Below, piece by piece: positions 24,964 through 35,483 of a stretch of 64,000 bases of DNA. The notes below the pieces were generated by a model. It was not told the origin of the DNA and did no database searches. It saw only the letters and a list, made by a program, of their open reading frames with translations. How positions within the stretch are numbered: position 1 is the first letter of the stretch; each line of letters starts with the position of its first letter. Made by a program: the position numbers and the translations under genes. Source of the stretch: Marivirga atlantica (GTDB lineage: Bacteria; Bacteroidota; Bacteroidia; Cytophagales; Cyclobacteriaceae); the NCBI RefSeq assembly GCF_016734805.1, contig NZ_JAERQG010000001.1:868001-932000 (forward strand). Reading direction: 5' to 3'.

Positions 24964-25713
24964 TTAGTTTGATGAACCCATTTTTGAGCCTAAATACTCA
25001 CGATTCATTCTGGCAATGTTTTTTAAATCAATGCCTTTAGGACATTCGGCAGAACAAGCACCTGTGTTGGTGCAAGCACCAAATCCTTCAGCATCCATTT
25101 GAGCTACCATTTTTTCGGCTCTTTCAGATTTCTCCACCTGACCTTGCGGTAACATAGATAGTTGAGAAATTTTGGCGCTTACAAATAGCATCGCAGACGC
25201 ATTCTTACAGGCAGCTACACATGCTCCGCATCCTATACAGGTAGCGGCATCAAATGCTTCGTCAGCTACACTTTTAGGGATTGGAATTTCGTTAGCATCA
25301 GGAGTACCCCCAGTGTTTACACTTACGTAACCACCAGCTTGAATTACTCTGTCAAAAGCACTTCTGTCAACTGCCAAATCTTTAACTACTGGAAAAGCCT
25401 TTGCTCTCCATGGTTCAATAGTAATTGTTTCGCCATCAGAGAATGATCTCATGTGTAGTTGGCAAGTAGTCACTCCTTTTAATGGGCCGTGAGGTTCACC
25501 ATTGATGTACATACTACACATGCCACAAATACCTTCACGACAATCGTGATCAAAATGAACCGGATCTTCATCCTTTTCTATTAGCTGCTCATTTAAAACA
25601 TCTATCATTTCAAGGAATGACATGTCAGGAGATACTCCATCAATATCATATGTTTTAAATGCTCCTTTATCGTTAGTGTTTTTCTGTCTCCAGATTTTTA
25701 ATGTTAATTTCAT
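24964..25713 (-). CDS. sdhB: Succinate dehydrogenase/fumarate reductase iron-sulfur subunit
   Basis: 249-aa electron-transfer subunit of complex II. The N-terminal [2Fe-2S] ferredoxin domain has [16 protein letters not shown]. The C-terminal domain has [13 protein letters not shown] and [15 protein letters not shown] for the [4Fe-4S] and [3Fe-4S] clusters. It is the last gene of sdhCAB, 20 bp after sdhA, and a terminator follows. The three-gene layout (one cytochrome b subunit) is typical of Bacteroidota quinone-linked enzymes. Confidence 0.97.
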   Translation of the reverse strand: MKLTLKIWRQKNTNDKGAFKTYDIDGVSPDMSFLEMIDVLNEQLIEKDEDPVHFDHDCREGICGMCSMYINGEPHGPLKGVTTCQLHMRSFSDGETITIEPWRAKAFPVVKDLAVDRSAFDRVIQAGGYVSVNTGGTPDANEIPIPKSVADEAFDAATCIGCGACVAACKNASAMLFVSAKISQLSMLPQGQVEKSERAEKMVAQMDAEGFGACTNTGACSAECPKGIDLKNIARMNREYLGSKMGSSN

Positions 25714-25733
25714 AGAACTAATATTTTTAAAGC

Positions 25734-27668
25734 TTACTTGTAGCTTCTCTGTGTTAATTTAACATTTTCAAAATTCAACTCTTCTTTATGTAGCTCTTCT
25801 GCTATATCAAGGTCTTTGAATTCCCAGGCTGCTACATAAGCAAAATCTTCATCGTTTCTTTTTGCCTCACCTTCTTCAGTTTGGTGCTCTTCTCTAAAGT
25901 GACCACCGCAAGATTCTTCTCTATGCAATGCGTCATCTATCATTAGTTCACCTAATTCTAAGAAGTCGGCTACTCTTGAAGCTTTTTCGAGTGAACTGTT
26001 AAATTCTTCATTGCTTCCAAGAACCTTCACATTTTTCCAGAACTCATCTCTAAGTTCTTTAACCATTCCTTTGGCTCTAGTCAATCCCTCGGCAGTTCTG
26101 GACATACCGCAATATTCCCACATGATTTTACCTAATTCTTTGTGGAAATGATCAACAGATTTCGACCCTTTGATTGAAAGAAGTTTGTCGATATTATCTT
26201 TAACGGTTTTTTCAGCAGCTTTAAATGCTTCATGATCTACAGGTGTTTTCTCATATTTCTCACCAGCAAGATAATTACCAATTGTGTAAGGGATAACGAA
26301 GTAACCATCAGCTAACCCTTGCATTAAAGCACTGGCGCCTAATCTGTTAGCTCCATGGTCTGAGAAGTTAGACTCACCTGTTGCATAAAGACCTGGTACG
26401 TTAGTCATAAGGTTATAATCAACCCATAAACCACCCATAGTGTAGTGAACAGCAGGATAAATCTTCATTGGTGTTTCATACGGATTGTCACCGGTGATTT
26501 GCTTATACATATCAAAAAGATTACCGTATTTACCCTCAATCGTATCACGACCATCTCTTTTTATGGCATCTCTAAAATCAAGGAATACCGCTTTACCTGT
26601 GTCATTTACACCGCGGCCTTCATCACAAACGTACTTGGCATTTCTAGAAGCTACATCTCGAGGAACTAAGTTACCAAATGCAGGATATTTTCTCTCTAGA
26701 TAGTAATCTCTATCTGCTTCATCGATGTCACGAGGCTTGATTTCTCCTTTTCTTACTTTTTCTGCTAATTCCTTGGTCTTTGGTACCCAAACTCTACCAT
26801 CATTCCTTAATGATTCGGACATAAGCGTTAGTTTTGACTGATGGTCTCCACTTACAGGAATACAAGTAGGGTGAATTTGCGTGTAACATGGGTTAGCCAT
26901 AAAAGCACCTTTTTTGTGAGCTCTCCAGGCTGCTGTGGCATTTGAGCCCATTGCATTGGTAGAAAGATAGAATACATTACCGTATCCTCCAGAAGCAAGA
27001 ACAACAGCATGTGCACTGTGTGATTCTATTTCTCCGGTAATTAGGTTTCTGGTAACGATACCCTTAGCCTTTCCGTCAATAGTAACCAAATCCAGCATTT
27101 CATGACGCGGATAGAGCTTTACTTTTCCGTTAGCAACCTGACGGCTTAATGCGGAATAAGCACCTAATAATAATTGTTGCCCAGTTTGACCTCTGGCATA
27201 AAATGTACGTGACACCTGAGCACCGCCAAATGAACGGTTAGCTAACAACCCGCCATACTCTCGGGCAAAAGGAACGCCTTGAGCAACACATTGATCAATA
27301 ATATTAACACTTACCTCTGCAAGCCTGTAAACATTACCTTCACGTGATCTGTAGTCACCACCTTTGATAGTGTCATAGAATAATCTAAAAACACTGTCGC
27401 CATCATTTTGATAATTTTTTGCAGCATTGATACCACCTTGAGCCGCAATAGAGTGTGCTCTTCGTGGGCTATCTTGAAAACAGAAAGACTTAACATTATA
27501 GCCTAATTCTGCCAATGAGGCTGCAGCAGATGCACCTGCTAAACCAGTTCCAACAACTATAATATCATATTTTCTCTTGTTGGCAGGATTAACGAGTTTG
27601 ACGTTGAATTTATGATTGGTCCATTTCTCCGCTAATGGGCCTTCTGGAATTTTTGATTCTAACTTCAT
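25734..27668 (-). CDS. sdhA: Succinate dehydrogenase/fumarate reductase flavoprotein subunit
   Basis: 644-aa catalytic subunit. The FAD-binding N-terminus is [19 protein letters not shown] and the flavinylated His lies in [15 protein letters not shown]. Active-site residues are in [30 protein letters not shown], RRxEGR-type [14 protein letters not shown], and [12 protein letters not shown]. It oxidises succinate to fumarate and passes electrons through SdhB to menaquinone. It begins 11 bp after sdhC. Confidence 0.97.
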   Translation of the reverse strand: MKLESKIPEGPLAEKWTNHKFNVKLVNPANKRKYDIIVVGTGLAGASAAASLAELGYNVKSFCFQDSPRRAHSIAAQGGINAAKNYQNDGDSVFRLFYDTIKGGDYRSREGNVYRLAEVSVNIIDQCVAQGVPFAREYGGLLANRSFGGAQVSRTFYARGQTGQQLLLGAYSALSRQVANGKVKLYPRHEMLDLVTIDGKAKGIVTRNLITGEIESHSAHAVVLASGGYGNVFYLSTNAMGSNATAAWRAHKKGAFMANPCYTQIHPTCIPVSGDHQSKLTLMSESLRNDGRVWVPKTKELAEKVRKGEIKPRDIDEADRDYYLERKYPAFGNLVPRDVASRNAKYVCDEGRGVNDTGKAVFLDFRDAIKRDGRDTIEGKYGNLFDMYKQITGDNPYETPMKIYPAVHYTMGGLWVDYNLMTNVPGLYATGESNFSDHGANRLGASALMQGLADGYFVIPYTIGNYLAGEKYEKTPVDHEAFKAAEKTVKDNIDKLLSIKGSKSVDHFHKELGKIMWEYCGMSRTAEGLTRAKGMVKELRDEFWKNVKVLGSNEEFNSSLEKASRVADFLELGELMIDDALHREESCGGHFREEHQTEEGEAKRNDEDFAYVAAWEFKDLDIAEELHKEELNFENVKLTQRSYK

Positions 27669-27679
27669 AATAATTATGC

Positions 27680-28351
27680 TTAGTTATTGAAAAACATGTA
27701 TAGTGGAATGGAAGCAAATGCAGCTGGTATTAATATAGCATAAACTATTCCTAAACCTTTAATGAAAGGTGTATATTTTTTGTGATTAACCCCTAACGTT
27801 TGAAAAGCACTTGAAAAGCCGTGAGATAAGTGGAAAGCTAAAAAAATCATACTGACTACATAAATAGCTACATACCACCACTGCGCAAATGAAGCACTTA
27901 CAACTTTGAATAGATCTTTATTACCGGCAGCATCCATCGGGATATCTCCCCAGTGCATTTCGTACCAGTAACTTCTCATGTGAATTACTAAAAAGATTAA
28001 AATAACTGTTCCAAGAATTCCCATGTTTCTTGATGCCCATGCGCTATTAGCACTTCCTTTTACTTTTGCATAACCAACAGGTCTTGCTTTTCTATTTTTA
28101 GCAGCTAATACTGCTGACATAATAATGTGTAAAAGAATAAAGGCATACAGCCCATAAGAAGTAAACTTTATCAAAGGATTTGATGTCATGAACTTTGCGT
28201 AAGCATTAAATTGCAATCCGCCATCATCCATTAATAACTGAAAATTTCCTGATAAGTGAACAATCAAAAAGATGATTAAAAAAAGGCCGGTTAACGACAT
28301 GATAACCTTTCGGCCAATGGAACTGGTAAGTGTATCAGTAAGCCAACTCAT
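27680..28351 (-). CDS. sdhC: Succinate dehydrogenase cytochrome b subunit
   Basis: 223-aa membrane anchor with five hydrophobic helices (b558 type). Haem-ligand candidates are the His residues in [41 protein letters not shown] and [11 protein letters not shown]. It holds SdhAB at the membrane and reduces menaquinone. It is first in the operon, behind a promoter with a perfect -7 box. Confidence 0.94.
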   Translation of the reverse strand: MSWLTDTLTSSIGRKVIMSLTGLFLIIFLIVHLSGNFQLLMDDGGLQFNAYAKFMTSNPLIKFTSYGLYAFILLHIIMSAVLAAKNRKARPVGYAKVKGSANSAWASRNMGILGTVILIFLVIHMRSYWYEMHWGDIPMDAAGNKDLFKVVSASFAQWWYVAIYVVSMIFLAFHLSHGFSSAFQTLGVNHKKYTPFIKGLGIVYAILIPAAFASIPLYMFFNN

Positions 28352-28391
28352 AGATATTTGTTAATTATTTAGTTAAATAATAAAAGTGTAC

Positions 28392-28422
28392 CAAAGGTAC
28401 ATTTGGAACCCATAGAAAACAA
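28392..28422 (-). promoter_or_regulatory. Bacteroidota-type promoter of sdhCAB
   Basis: Minus strand: TTG (28422-28420), 20-nt spacer, TACCTTTG (28399-28392), matching the TTG-N19-21-TAnnTTTG consensus completely. The start codon of sdhC is about 40 nt downstream. The -7 box lies in a small palindrome GTACCAAAGGTAC. Confidence 0.75.
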
Positions 28423-28568
28423 TTGTGTTTTTTATTTTAAAAGATTCTAAATAATGGCAATTTGCTGAAATTTAGACGTTAACATGCTGATGAAATATAT
28501 TGTTTAAGAGTTTATAAAAACTTATTTTTCAGTTTATTCGTTTCTATTATCCATTTGAAAATTTTTTA

Positions 28569-31358
28569 GTGAAGAAATACGCTCTAATACTTTTTCTTTT
28601 ACTTATTCCGATAGTAAAATCATTGGCTACACATATTCGTGCAGGTGAGATAACAGCACGAAGAGTAGGTTGTGGAGGTTTTACCTATGAATTTATTCTT
28701 ACCGCCTATCGTGATACAGGTTCTGATATTTTATTCGGTAATGGTATTTTCAGCTATGGAGATGGTGAAACAATAGCACTGAATCCTGATAATTATTTCC
28801 GCAAGGAGATGATAGACGAAGAGATTGAGTTGGTTCAATTTAGACTAGAGCACACTTATTCATCAAATGGTTTCTACACAGTTTCATACAATGAGGATTA
28901 CAGAAACGTAGGAATAGCCAATATTTCAAACTCTGGATCGGTAGCCTTTTATGTTGAAACTATCATTCGATTAGACCCAAATATCGGATGCAATAACTCG
29001 CCTATCTTTCAAATCCCTCCTGTTGATAAAGGAGCTATTGGTGTGATCTTCTTCCACAACCCGGGAGCTTTTGATATCAATGGTGATAGTATTTCTTTTA
29101 GAATGGTTACTCCCAAAAGCCGAACTGGTGTTGAGGTTCCAGGGTTTCAATCACCTGAAGTTGCTTCCGGAGGGCAAAACAGCCAACAGAATGGGCCTGC
29201 TACATTTACCCTTGATCAAGTCATTGGAGATATCATTTGGGACGCCCCGGCTCTTAAAGGAGAATACAATATTGCATTTATTGCGGAAGAATGGAGAAGG
29301 ATAGATGGTGAGTTGGTTTTCCTTGGTAGCATAACCAGAGATATGCAAATCATAGTTGATGAAACTGAAAATGATCCCCCTGAAATATTAATTCCTGAAG
29401 ATACATGCGTTGAAGCAGGAACATTATTAGAGGCGGAAGTTTCAGCTATAGATCCTAATCCAGAATCCCTGGTTCAGATTGAAGCTTTTGGAGGTCCTTT
29501 TATATTGGATCCTCCGGCATCTATTTCACCAGATTCAGGCGGTTACTATGAACCTCCTCATTCAGCCAATTTCACCTGGCAAACTAACTGCGACCATATA
29601 AGAGAAGATCCTTACCAAATTAGGTTTAAAGCAACAGATAACGGACCAGGAATCAGACTAACAGATTACAAAACATGGAATGTTACTGTAGTGCCTCCTG
29701 CACCAAAGAATGTAACTATTGAGCCTAGACCACAACGCTCAATTCGACTCAACTGGGATGAATATGATTGCGGATTGGCTGAAATTATTCAGGTTTACAG
29801 AAGGGTAGATTCTTTTGCCTTTACACCTGCCAATTGTGAAATCGGTATTCCGGAAAACGGTGGATATGAGTTAATAGGAGCAGTTCCGGTAACTCAAAAC
29901 ACTTTTACAGATGATAACGCTGGCAGAGGTTTAGACTTTGGGGCTACCTATTGCTACAGATTAGTAGCGGTTTTCGAATTACCGGCAGGCGGAGTTAGTT
30001 ATGCTTCTGAAGAAGTTTGTGAAAAGGTGGCTGCAACTGGTCCTATAATTACGAATGTTAGTGTGAATGAAACAGATGTATCTAATGGAGACATAATTGT
30101 GAGTTGGCTACCACCATTCGAAATAGATACAAGTGTATATGCGGGGCCTTTCAAATATCAGGTTATGAGAAGTTCTGGGAGTGGTTTTGAACAAGTTACG
30201 GTTGTTCAAGATACAACTTTCAGAGACTCGGGGTTAAACACTGAAGAATTGAATTATAGTTACCAGATAGGTCTTTATAATCTTGAGGATGCGGTAAATA
30301 GTCAAAATTTAATTGAGTCATCTTCTGTGGCTTCTGTTGTTGAACCCTCTTCTGTTTCATTATTTGAAGCCATTGAATTGAATTGGGATGCTGACGTACC
30401 ATGGTCAAATACGAGCCAGGATTTCCCGTATCACTACATTTATCGAGACAAAGTAAATCCTAATAACCCTGATGAACTCGTCTTAATTGATTCTGTCGAT
30501 GTTACTTTTTATGGTTACAATTATGTGGATAGTGGAGCCTTTAATAACCAGAAGCTGTCAAATGATGAGCAATATTGTTATTATGTAACAACACAGGGAA
30601 CGTATGGTAATGATGATATTTTTACTCCTTTAATAAATGATAGTAGAATATTATGTACAATGCCTGATGATCAAATTGACCCTTGCCCGCCTTTCGAGGC
30701 TTCATTCAAGTTAGGATCTGAAAATGACTGCAGAGCTTTCTTAGCAGATAAGGCTTGTGATTTCAATGACTTCTCCAATACTTTATTTTGGAAGGCCAAT
30801 GATTTAGATACCTGTGATACAAGTATTGCTTATTATGAGATTTTCTATCAGAATGAGCTATCAGATGAATTTACTCTGGTTGGCACTACAACCGATACAG
30901 TATTTGTACATGAAAATTTACCAGAATATAAAGGCTGCTACAAAATAAGAGCGGTTGACAGATCAGAAAATAGAAGTGTTTTCTCTAATACTTTCTGTAA
31001 AGAGAATTGTCCGAATTTGGCATTTCCAAATGTGATAACACCAGGCAATAGTCCAGGCAAGAATGATGTGTTTACACCTTTCTATCCGGGAGCTTCAGAA
31101 AGTGCCATTCCTCTAGAATTCTGTCCACGTTTCTTAGAACAGATTGAGTTTAATGTATATAACAGATATGGTAAATTGGTTTATTCTTACAGAAGTGGTG
31201 GAGAAAATAGTTTGTACATCAATTGGACTGGTGTTAACAACAATGGTGAAGAATTGCCATCAGCTACCTATTTCTATGAGGTGATAGCCACTTTTGATAT
31301 GTTAAGACCAGAGAATACAACCAAATTTTATAAAGGTTGGGTACAAATAATCAGGTAA
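28569..31358 (+). CDS. Large secreted protein with gliding-motility-associated C-terminal domain
   Basis: 929 aa; GTG start, signal peptide KKYALILFLLLIPIVKSLA, then THIRAGEITARRVGCGGFTYEF, the opening typical of this Bacteroidota family. FN3-like beta-sandwich repeats (LNWD, SWLPPFEID, ELNWD) occupy roughly 370-780. The C-terminus (NVITPGNSPGKNDVFTPFYP, FNVYNRYGKLVYS, YFYEVIATFD, FYKGWVQIIR) is the gliding motility-associated/CHU_C type domain associated with type IX secretion to the cell surface. Likely a surface adhesin or matrix protein. Codon use and GC resemble the neighbours. Confidence 0.9.
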   Translation: MKKYALILFLLLIPIVKSLATHIRAGEITARRVGCGGFTYEFILTAYRDTGSDILFGNGIFSYGDGETIALNPDNYFRKEMIDEEIELVQFRLEHTYSSNGFYTVSYNEDYRNVGIANISNSGSVAFYVETIIRLDPNIGCNNSPIFQIPPVDKGAIGVIFFHNPGAFDINGDSISFRMVTPKSRTGVEVPGFQSPEVASGGQNSQQNGPATFTLDQVIGDIIWDAPALKGEYNIAFIAEEWRRIDGELVFLGSITRDMQIIVDETENDPPEILIPEDTCVEAGTLLEAEVSAIDPNPESLVQIEAFGGPFILDPPASISPDSGGYYEPPHSANFTWQTNCDHIREDPYQIRFKATDNGPGIRLTDYKTWNVTVVPPAPKNVTIEPRPQRSIRLNWDEYDCGLAEIIQVYRRVDSFAFTPANCEIGIPENGGYELIGAVPVTQNTFTDDNAGRGLDFGATYCYRLVAVFELPAGGVSYASEEVCEKVAATGPIITNVSVNETDVSNGDIIVSWLPPFEIDTSVYAGPFKYQVMRSSGSGFEQVTVVQDTTFRDSGLNTEELNYSYQIGLYNLEDAVNSQNLIESSSVASVVEPSSVSLFEAIELNWDADVPWSNTSQDFPYHYIYRDKVNPNNPDELVLIDSVDVTFYGYNYVDSGAFNNQKLSNDEQYCYYVTTQGTYGNDDIFTPLINDSRILCTMPDDQIDPCPPFEASFKLGSENDCRAFLADKACDFNDFSNTLFWKANDLDTCDTSIAYYEIFYQNELSDEFTLVGTTTDTVFVHENLPEYKGCYKIRAVDRSENRSVFSNTFCKENCPNLAFPNVITPGNSPGKNDVFTPFYPGASESAIPLEFCPRFLEQIEFNVYNRYGKLVYSYRSGGENSLYINWTGVNNNGEELPSATYFYEVIATFDMLRPENTTKFYKGWVQIIR

Positions 31359-31359
31359 C

Positions 31360-31758
31360 TTGTCTGTAGAAAAAATCATATTTTTTGATGGCGTATGTAA
31401 TTTATGTAATGGAGCTGTCAATTTCATAATTGACTGCGATCCTGATGCTAAATTCAAATTTGCTGCTCTCCAAAGTGAGGTAGCCAAAAAGAAACTTCCT
31501 CAAGAAAGAGTTCAGCATGTGGATTCTATCGTATTATTAAAACAAGGAAAAACTTTTATTAAAAGTGAAGCAGCCTTGCTTATTGCCAAAGAGTTAAAAT
31601 TTCCTTGGTCAATGTTCCAGGTGTTTTTAATTATTCCAAAATTCTTTCGAGACCCACTGTATAATTTTATAGCAAAGAGAAGGTATAAATGGTTTGGTAA
31701 AAAAGATACTTGCCGCATTCCTACTCCAGAATTGCAAGATAGATTTGTAACTGATTAA
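31360..31758 (+). CDS. DCC-family (DUF393) thiol-disulfide oxidoreductase-like protein
   Basis: 132 aa from a TTG start one base after the preceding stop; no ATG fits. The family motif DGVCNLCNGAVNF (residues ~9-21, CxxC-like) is complete, followed by KFKFAALQSE and the C-terminal KRRYKWFGKKDTCRIPTPE. DCC proteins are thought to have a thioredoxin-like fold; the cellular partner is unknown. Next to the gliding-type surface protein but probably unrelated to it. Confidence 0.88.
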   Translation: MSVEKIIFFDGVCNLCNGAVNFIIDCDPDAKFKFAALQSEVAKKKLPQERVQHVDSIVLLKQGKTFIKSEAALLIAKELKFPWSMFQVFLIIPKFFRDPLYNFIAKRRYKWFGKKDTCRIPTPELQDRFVTD

Positions 31759-31843
31759 GCAGTTTTGCTTACTTTGTATCCCAGCTAAAACTATGAATTG
31801 CTTTGGCTGTTAATTACCTTATAAAAATAAACCATAAAAAACT

Positions 31844-32725
31844 ATGAGTAAAGCATACGTATTTCCTGGTCAGGGAGCACAATTCTCCGGAATGGGTAAA
31901 GATTTGTATGATAATAATGCAGATGCCAAGAAATTATTTGATCAGGCTAACGATATATTAGGTTTTGAGATTACTAAAATAATGTTTTCCGGCACTGATG
32001 AGGAGCTTAAAGAAACAAAGGTGACACAGCCTGCTGTTTTTCTTCATTCAGTAATTAATGCCCTTGTACATCCTGATTTCAATCCTGATATGGTGGCTGG
32101 TCATTCTCTAGGAGAGTTTTCTGCTTTAGTAGCTAACGGAACGCTTTCTTTTGAAGATGGACTAAAGCTTGTACATAAAAGAGCACTTGCTATGCAAAAG
32201 GCATGTGAAATAAACCCTTCTACTATGGCCGCTGTGCTTGGTCTTGATGATCAGATAGTTGAAAAAATTTGTGCTGAAATAGAAAATGAAATAGTTGTTC
32301 CTGCAAATTATAACTGCCCTGGTCAACTAGTTATTTCAGGATCGAATAAGGGAATTGAAATTGCTTGTGAGAAAATGAAAGAGGCTGGTGCTAAACGTGC
32401 CCTGCCACTTCCTGTAGGAGGTGCTTTTCATTCACCATTAATGGAACCTGCGAAAGAAGAGCTGGCTAAAGCCATTGAAGAAACAAGCTTTTCTGAACCT
32501 AAATGTCCTGTATATCAAAACTTCACCGCACAAGGTGCTATTGATGTGGCAGAGATTAAAGAAAACTTGATTTCTCAATTAACGGCACCAGTGAAATGGA
32601 CACAATCAGTTCAGCAAATGGTAAATGATGGTGCTGATATATTCATAGAAAGTGGTCCTGGAAAGGTGCTCCAAGGTTTAGTGAAGAAAATAAATAGAGA
32701 ATCCGAAGTTGCACAGTTGTCGTAA
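31844..32725 (+). CDS. fabD: Malonyl-CoA:ACP transacylase
   Basis: 293-aa enzyme that loads malonyl groups onto acyl carrier protein for fatty acid synthesis. Visible are the oxyanion-hole PGQGAQFSGMG, the nucleophile GHSLGEFSALVA (Ser ~91), the malonyl-carboxylate Arg in VHKRALAMQKA, and the catalytic His in GGAFHSPLM. Length and order are typical. It stands alone, not in a fab cluster. Confidence 0.97.
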   Translation: MSKAYVFPGQGAQFSGMGKDLYDNNADAKKLFDQANDILGFEITKIMFSGTDEELKETKVTQPAVFLHSVINALVHPDFNPDMVAGHSLGEFSALVANGTLSFEDGLKLVHKRALAMQKACEINPSTMAAVLGLDDQIVEKICAEIENEIVVPANYNCPGQLVISGSNKGIEIACEKMKEAGAKRALPLPVGGAFHSPLMEPAKEELAKAIEETSFSEPKCPVYQNFTAQGAIDVAEIKENLISQLTAPVKWTQSVQQMVNDGADIFIESGPGKVLQGLVKKINRESEVAQLS

Positions 32726-32751
32726 TTACCTAATAACGCTAGGTTAATTAT

Positions 32752-33972
32752 ATGGAGTTTGCCAAAAAGACTATAAACGAAGAAGCTAGGTTAAAAACCA
32801 TTGAGAGGCACCTTTTACAAGAGGATATTATTGAGCAAGATTTTCAAGGTATTGTTCAGTTGGCAGCTTTTATATGCAAGGTGCCCTCCTCAATGATCTC
32901 CATCATTGGAGCCGAAAAACAATGGTTTAAGGGAAAAGTAGGAGATGTTGAAGATAACTTGGCCAGAGAAATAACCTTTTGTGGTCATGCCATTAATCAA
33001 GACGGACTATTTTTGATTGAAGATGCATCAAAGGACGTTAGGTTTCACGATAATCCATTAGTGACAAAATATCCTTACTGTCGCTTCTATGCTGGAATCC
33101 CTCTTAAACTTGATGGACATAATTTAGGAACACTTTGTGTGCTTGACACAAAACCCAGGAAATTAGATCAAGAGCAAATTGTGAATTTAAAACTTCTGGC
33201 TGAACAGGCGACCAAGTTAGTAACACTAAGAGGGAAAGAATTAGAGCTTACTAATCAGAATGCCATTATAAAACGAAGAAATAATGATTTATCCGTTTCA
33301 TCTTCAGTGAATAAGCAAATGATGAGTATGATATCTCATGATGTGAGAGGACCCATTGGTAGTATTCTCACTTATTTCAAATCGAAGAATGAAAAGTTGC
33401 ACGATGTAGATAAGGTTCAGAAATTTTTTCCTTTAATGGAGTCTACTTTAAGAAGCATTTATGACATGGTAGAAAATATGCTTGAATGGTCGAACCATAT
33501 TAACAATCCTAAAGTAAAGGAAGTCGATTTATTAGAAGTTTTACAAGAAGTAGAGAGTTTACACGCTAGCCAATTAGCATTTAAACAAAATAAGTTTGAA
33601 ACAAACCTTAAGCAGAGTACCAAAGTGGTTTGCGATAAAAATGCCTTACTTTTTATTTTGAGAAATCTAGTTGGTAATGCAATTAAATTCACTGAGGAGG
33701 GAATAATAACTGTTAACTTCACAGAACAAGATGATGATTGTATCAAAATTTCGGTTGTAGACACAGGCATTGGAATGAGTGAAGAACTACTTGGCAAAGT
33801 ACGCAGTGCCGAAAAAAAGATTTCTACCTCCGGCACAAGACAAGAAAAAGGCTCAGGTATGGGCCTGAACCTTATTCAAAAATTTCTTCAGAAGCTTGAC
33901 TCAGAATTAACTATTGAATCAAAAGTTAATCAAGGAAGTACTTTTTCTTTCTTACTAAAAAAGGCTGTGTAA
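32752..33972 (+). CDS. GAF-domain sensor histidine kinase (soluble)
   Basis: 406 aa with no membrane helix. N-terminal GAF domain (~20-170: SSMISIIGAEKQWFKG, REITFCGHAI, LGTLCVLDTKPRKL), a coiled linker, a HisKA-like helix with the phospho-acceptor His in MMSMISHDVRGPIGSIL, then HATPase_c with N box NLVGNAIKFTEEG, G1 DTGIGMSE and G2 KGSGMGLNLIQ. It would sense a cytosolic or redox/light-type cue. No response regulator is adjacent, so the partner is elsewhere. Confidence 0.93.
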   Translation: MEFAKKTINEEARLKTIERHLLQEDIIEQDFQGIVQLAAFICKVPSSMISIIGAEKQWFKGKVGDVEDNLAREITFCGHAINQDGLFLIEDASKDVRFHDNPLVTKYPYCRFYAGIPLKLDGHNLGTLCVLDTKPRKLDQEQIVNLKLLAEQATKLVTLRGKELELTNQNAIIKRRNNDLSVSSSVNKQMMSMISHDVRGPIGSILTYFKSKNEKLHDVDKVQKFFPLMESTLRSIYDMVENMLEWSNHINNPKVKEVDLLEVLQEVESLHASQLAFKQNKFETNLKQSTKVVCDKNALLFILRNLVGNAIKFTEEGIITVNFTEQDDDCIKISVVDTGIGMSEELLGKVRSAEKKISTSGTRQEKGSGMGLNLIQKFLQKLDSELTIESKVNQGSTFSFLLKKAV

Positions 33973-35367
33973 CTATTTTTTGTAACCCAATAATTTCAAC
34001 ATACTTTCGCTATTCTGTTCTTCAGCAAACAATTCTGTGGTTATTTTTCCCGAATTATCTTTATTGATAAGTACGTGTTTTGGTGCAGGTATTAAACAAT
34101 GCTGAATACCTCCATATCCTCCTAAAGATTCCTGATAAGCACCCGTATGGAAGAAGCCTATATATTGCTGTTTCTGAGGACCTACATTTGGTAAGAACAC
34201 TTCGAAGCTATGCGCTTCCGAGTTATAGTAATCCTGCGAGTCACATGTTAAGCCTCCCATATTTACTTTATGGAATGGCTCTTCCCAGTTGTTTACAGCA
34301 AGTAAAACGAATTTTTGATTAAGCCCCCACACATCTGGTAAGTGAGTAATGAAAGAGCCATCAATCATGTACCAAAGCTCCTTATCATTTTGAAGCTTCT
34401 GATCTAAAACTGAATAAATAGTGGCACCGCTTTCGCCTACAGTATAGCTGCCGAACTCAGTAAAAATATTTGGTACTTCTACATTGTTCTTTTCACAAAT
34501 CCACTGGATATTCTCTACGATTTGATCAACCATATACTGGTAATCATATTCAAAGCCTAAAGAAGTTTTAATCGGGAAGCCACCGCCAATGTCAATGGTA
34601 TCAAGTTCAGGACAAATCTTTTTGAGTTCACAATACTTATAAACGAAACGGCTTAATTCACTCCAGTAATATGCAGTATCTTTAATACCAGTGTTGATGA
34701 AGAAATGAAGCATTTTTAAACTAGCCTTCTTGCTAGGAGCAATTTTCTCTTTATAGTAATCAACAATGTTGTTGTAACGGATACCCAACCTACTTGTGTA
34801 GAATTCAAAGTTAGGCTCTTCATCTGAGGCAATTCTGATACCTACTTTAAAAGGTTTTTTAGCTCCTTCCTCGTAAGCTTCTAACTCGCTCAAATTATCA
34901 AGAACTGGAACAGTGTTCTCGAAGCCGTCATTAATAAGTTCGTTAATATATTGCTTGTAAAGAGGCCTTTTAAAACCATTGCAAACTATGTAATGCTGTT
35001 TGCTTAGTTGACCTTTTTCATTTAAACTTCTTATGATTGGTATATCGAAAGATGAAGAAGTTTCTATATGGACACCAGCTTTTAAAGCTTCTTCCAAAAC
35101 AAAGGAGAAATGCGATGACTTGGTACAGTAACAGTAAGTGTAGCTACCTTTGTAATTATGTTTTTCGAAAGCATTCTTAAAATATTCAGAAGCTTTTTTA
35201 ATGTTCTGACTTATCTTGGGCAGATAAGTTAGTTTTAAAGGTGTACCGTATTCCTTTATAATTTCCATCAAAGGCACTCCATGGAAGTGCAATTCATTAT
35301 TATTAACAGTGAATTCTTCTTGCGGAAACTCAAAGGTTTGTTCTATTAAGTCTATGTAACTCTTCAT
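33973..35367 (-). CDS. speA: Arginine decarboxylase-like fold-III PLP enzyme
   Basis: 464 aa, shorter than classical biosynthetic SpeA (~630) because the usual inserts are missing. PLP-binding region: YTYCYCTKSSHFSFVLEEAL (Lys). It has SRLGIRYNN, DTIDIGGGFPI (glycine-rich phosphate site) and GLTCDSQDYY near the C-terminus (substrate Cys-Asp pair). This Bacteroidota form is usually annotated as arginine decarboxylase, giving agmatine for polyamines; substrate choice over other basic amino acids is not proven. It is convergent with the kinase (stops 33972/33973) and divergent from an amidinotransferase-fold hydrolase at 35484, with argS further on, which supports an arginine substrate. Confidence 0.85.
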   Translation of the reverse strand: MKSYIDLIEQTFEFPQEEFTVNNNELHFHGVPLMEIIKEYGTPLKLTYLPKISQNIKKASEYFKNAFEKHNYKGSYTYCYCTKSSHFSFVLEEALKAGVHIETSSSFDIPIIRSLNEKGQLSKQHYIVCNGFKRPLYKQYINELINDGFENTVPVLDNLSELEAYEEGAKKPFKVGIRIASDEEPNFEFYTSRLGIRYNNIVDYYKEKIAPSKKASLKMLHFFINTGIKDTAYYWSELSRFVYKYCELKKICPELDTIDIGGGFPIKTSLGFEYDYQYMVDQIVENIQWICEKNNVEVPNIFTEFGSYTVGESGATIYSVLDQKLQNDKELWYMIDGSFITHLPDVWGLNQKFVLLAVNNWEEPFHKVNMGGLTCDSQDYYNSEAHSFEVFLPNVGPQKQQYIGFFHTGAYQESLGGYGGIQHCLIPAPKHVLINKDNSGKITTELFAEEQNSESMLKLLGYKK

Positions 35368-35483
35368 CTAGGCTTGTTTGGTTTAAGCTGCAAGTGTAAT
35401 ATTGTGATAATTTTGCAATCTTTGCAAAGCTAAAGTATAGCTTTCATTTTTAAATATAATCAACTTAATAAATCTGGAATTTT

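Noticed and set aside
28391-28403. Small palindrome GTACCAAAGGTAC as an operator of sdhCAB
   Set aside because: Only 6-bp arms and explained by overlap with the -7 box; kept as a promoter remark only.
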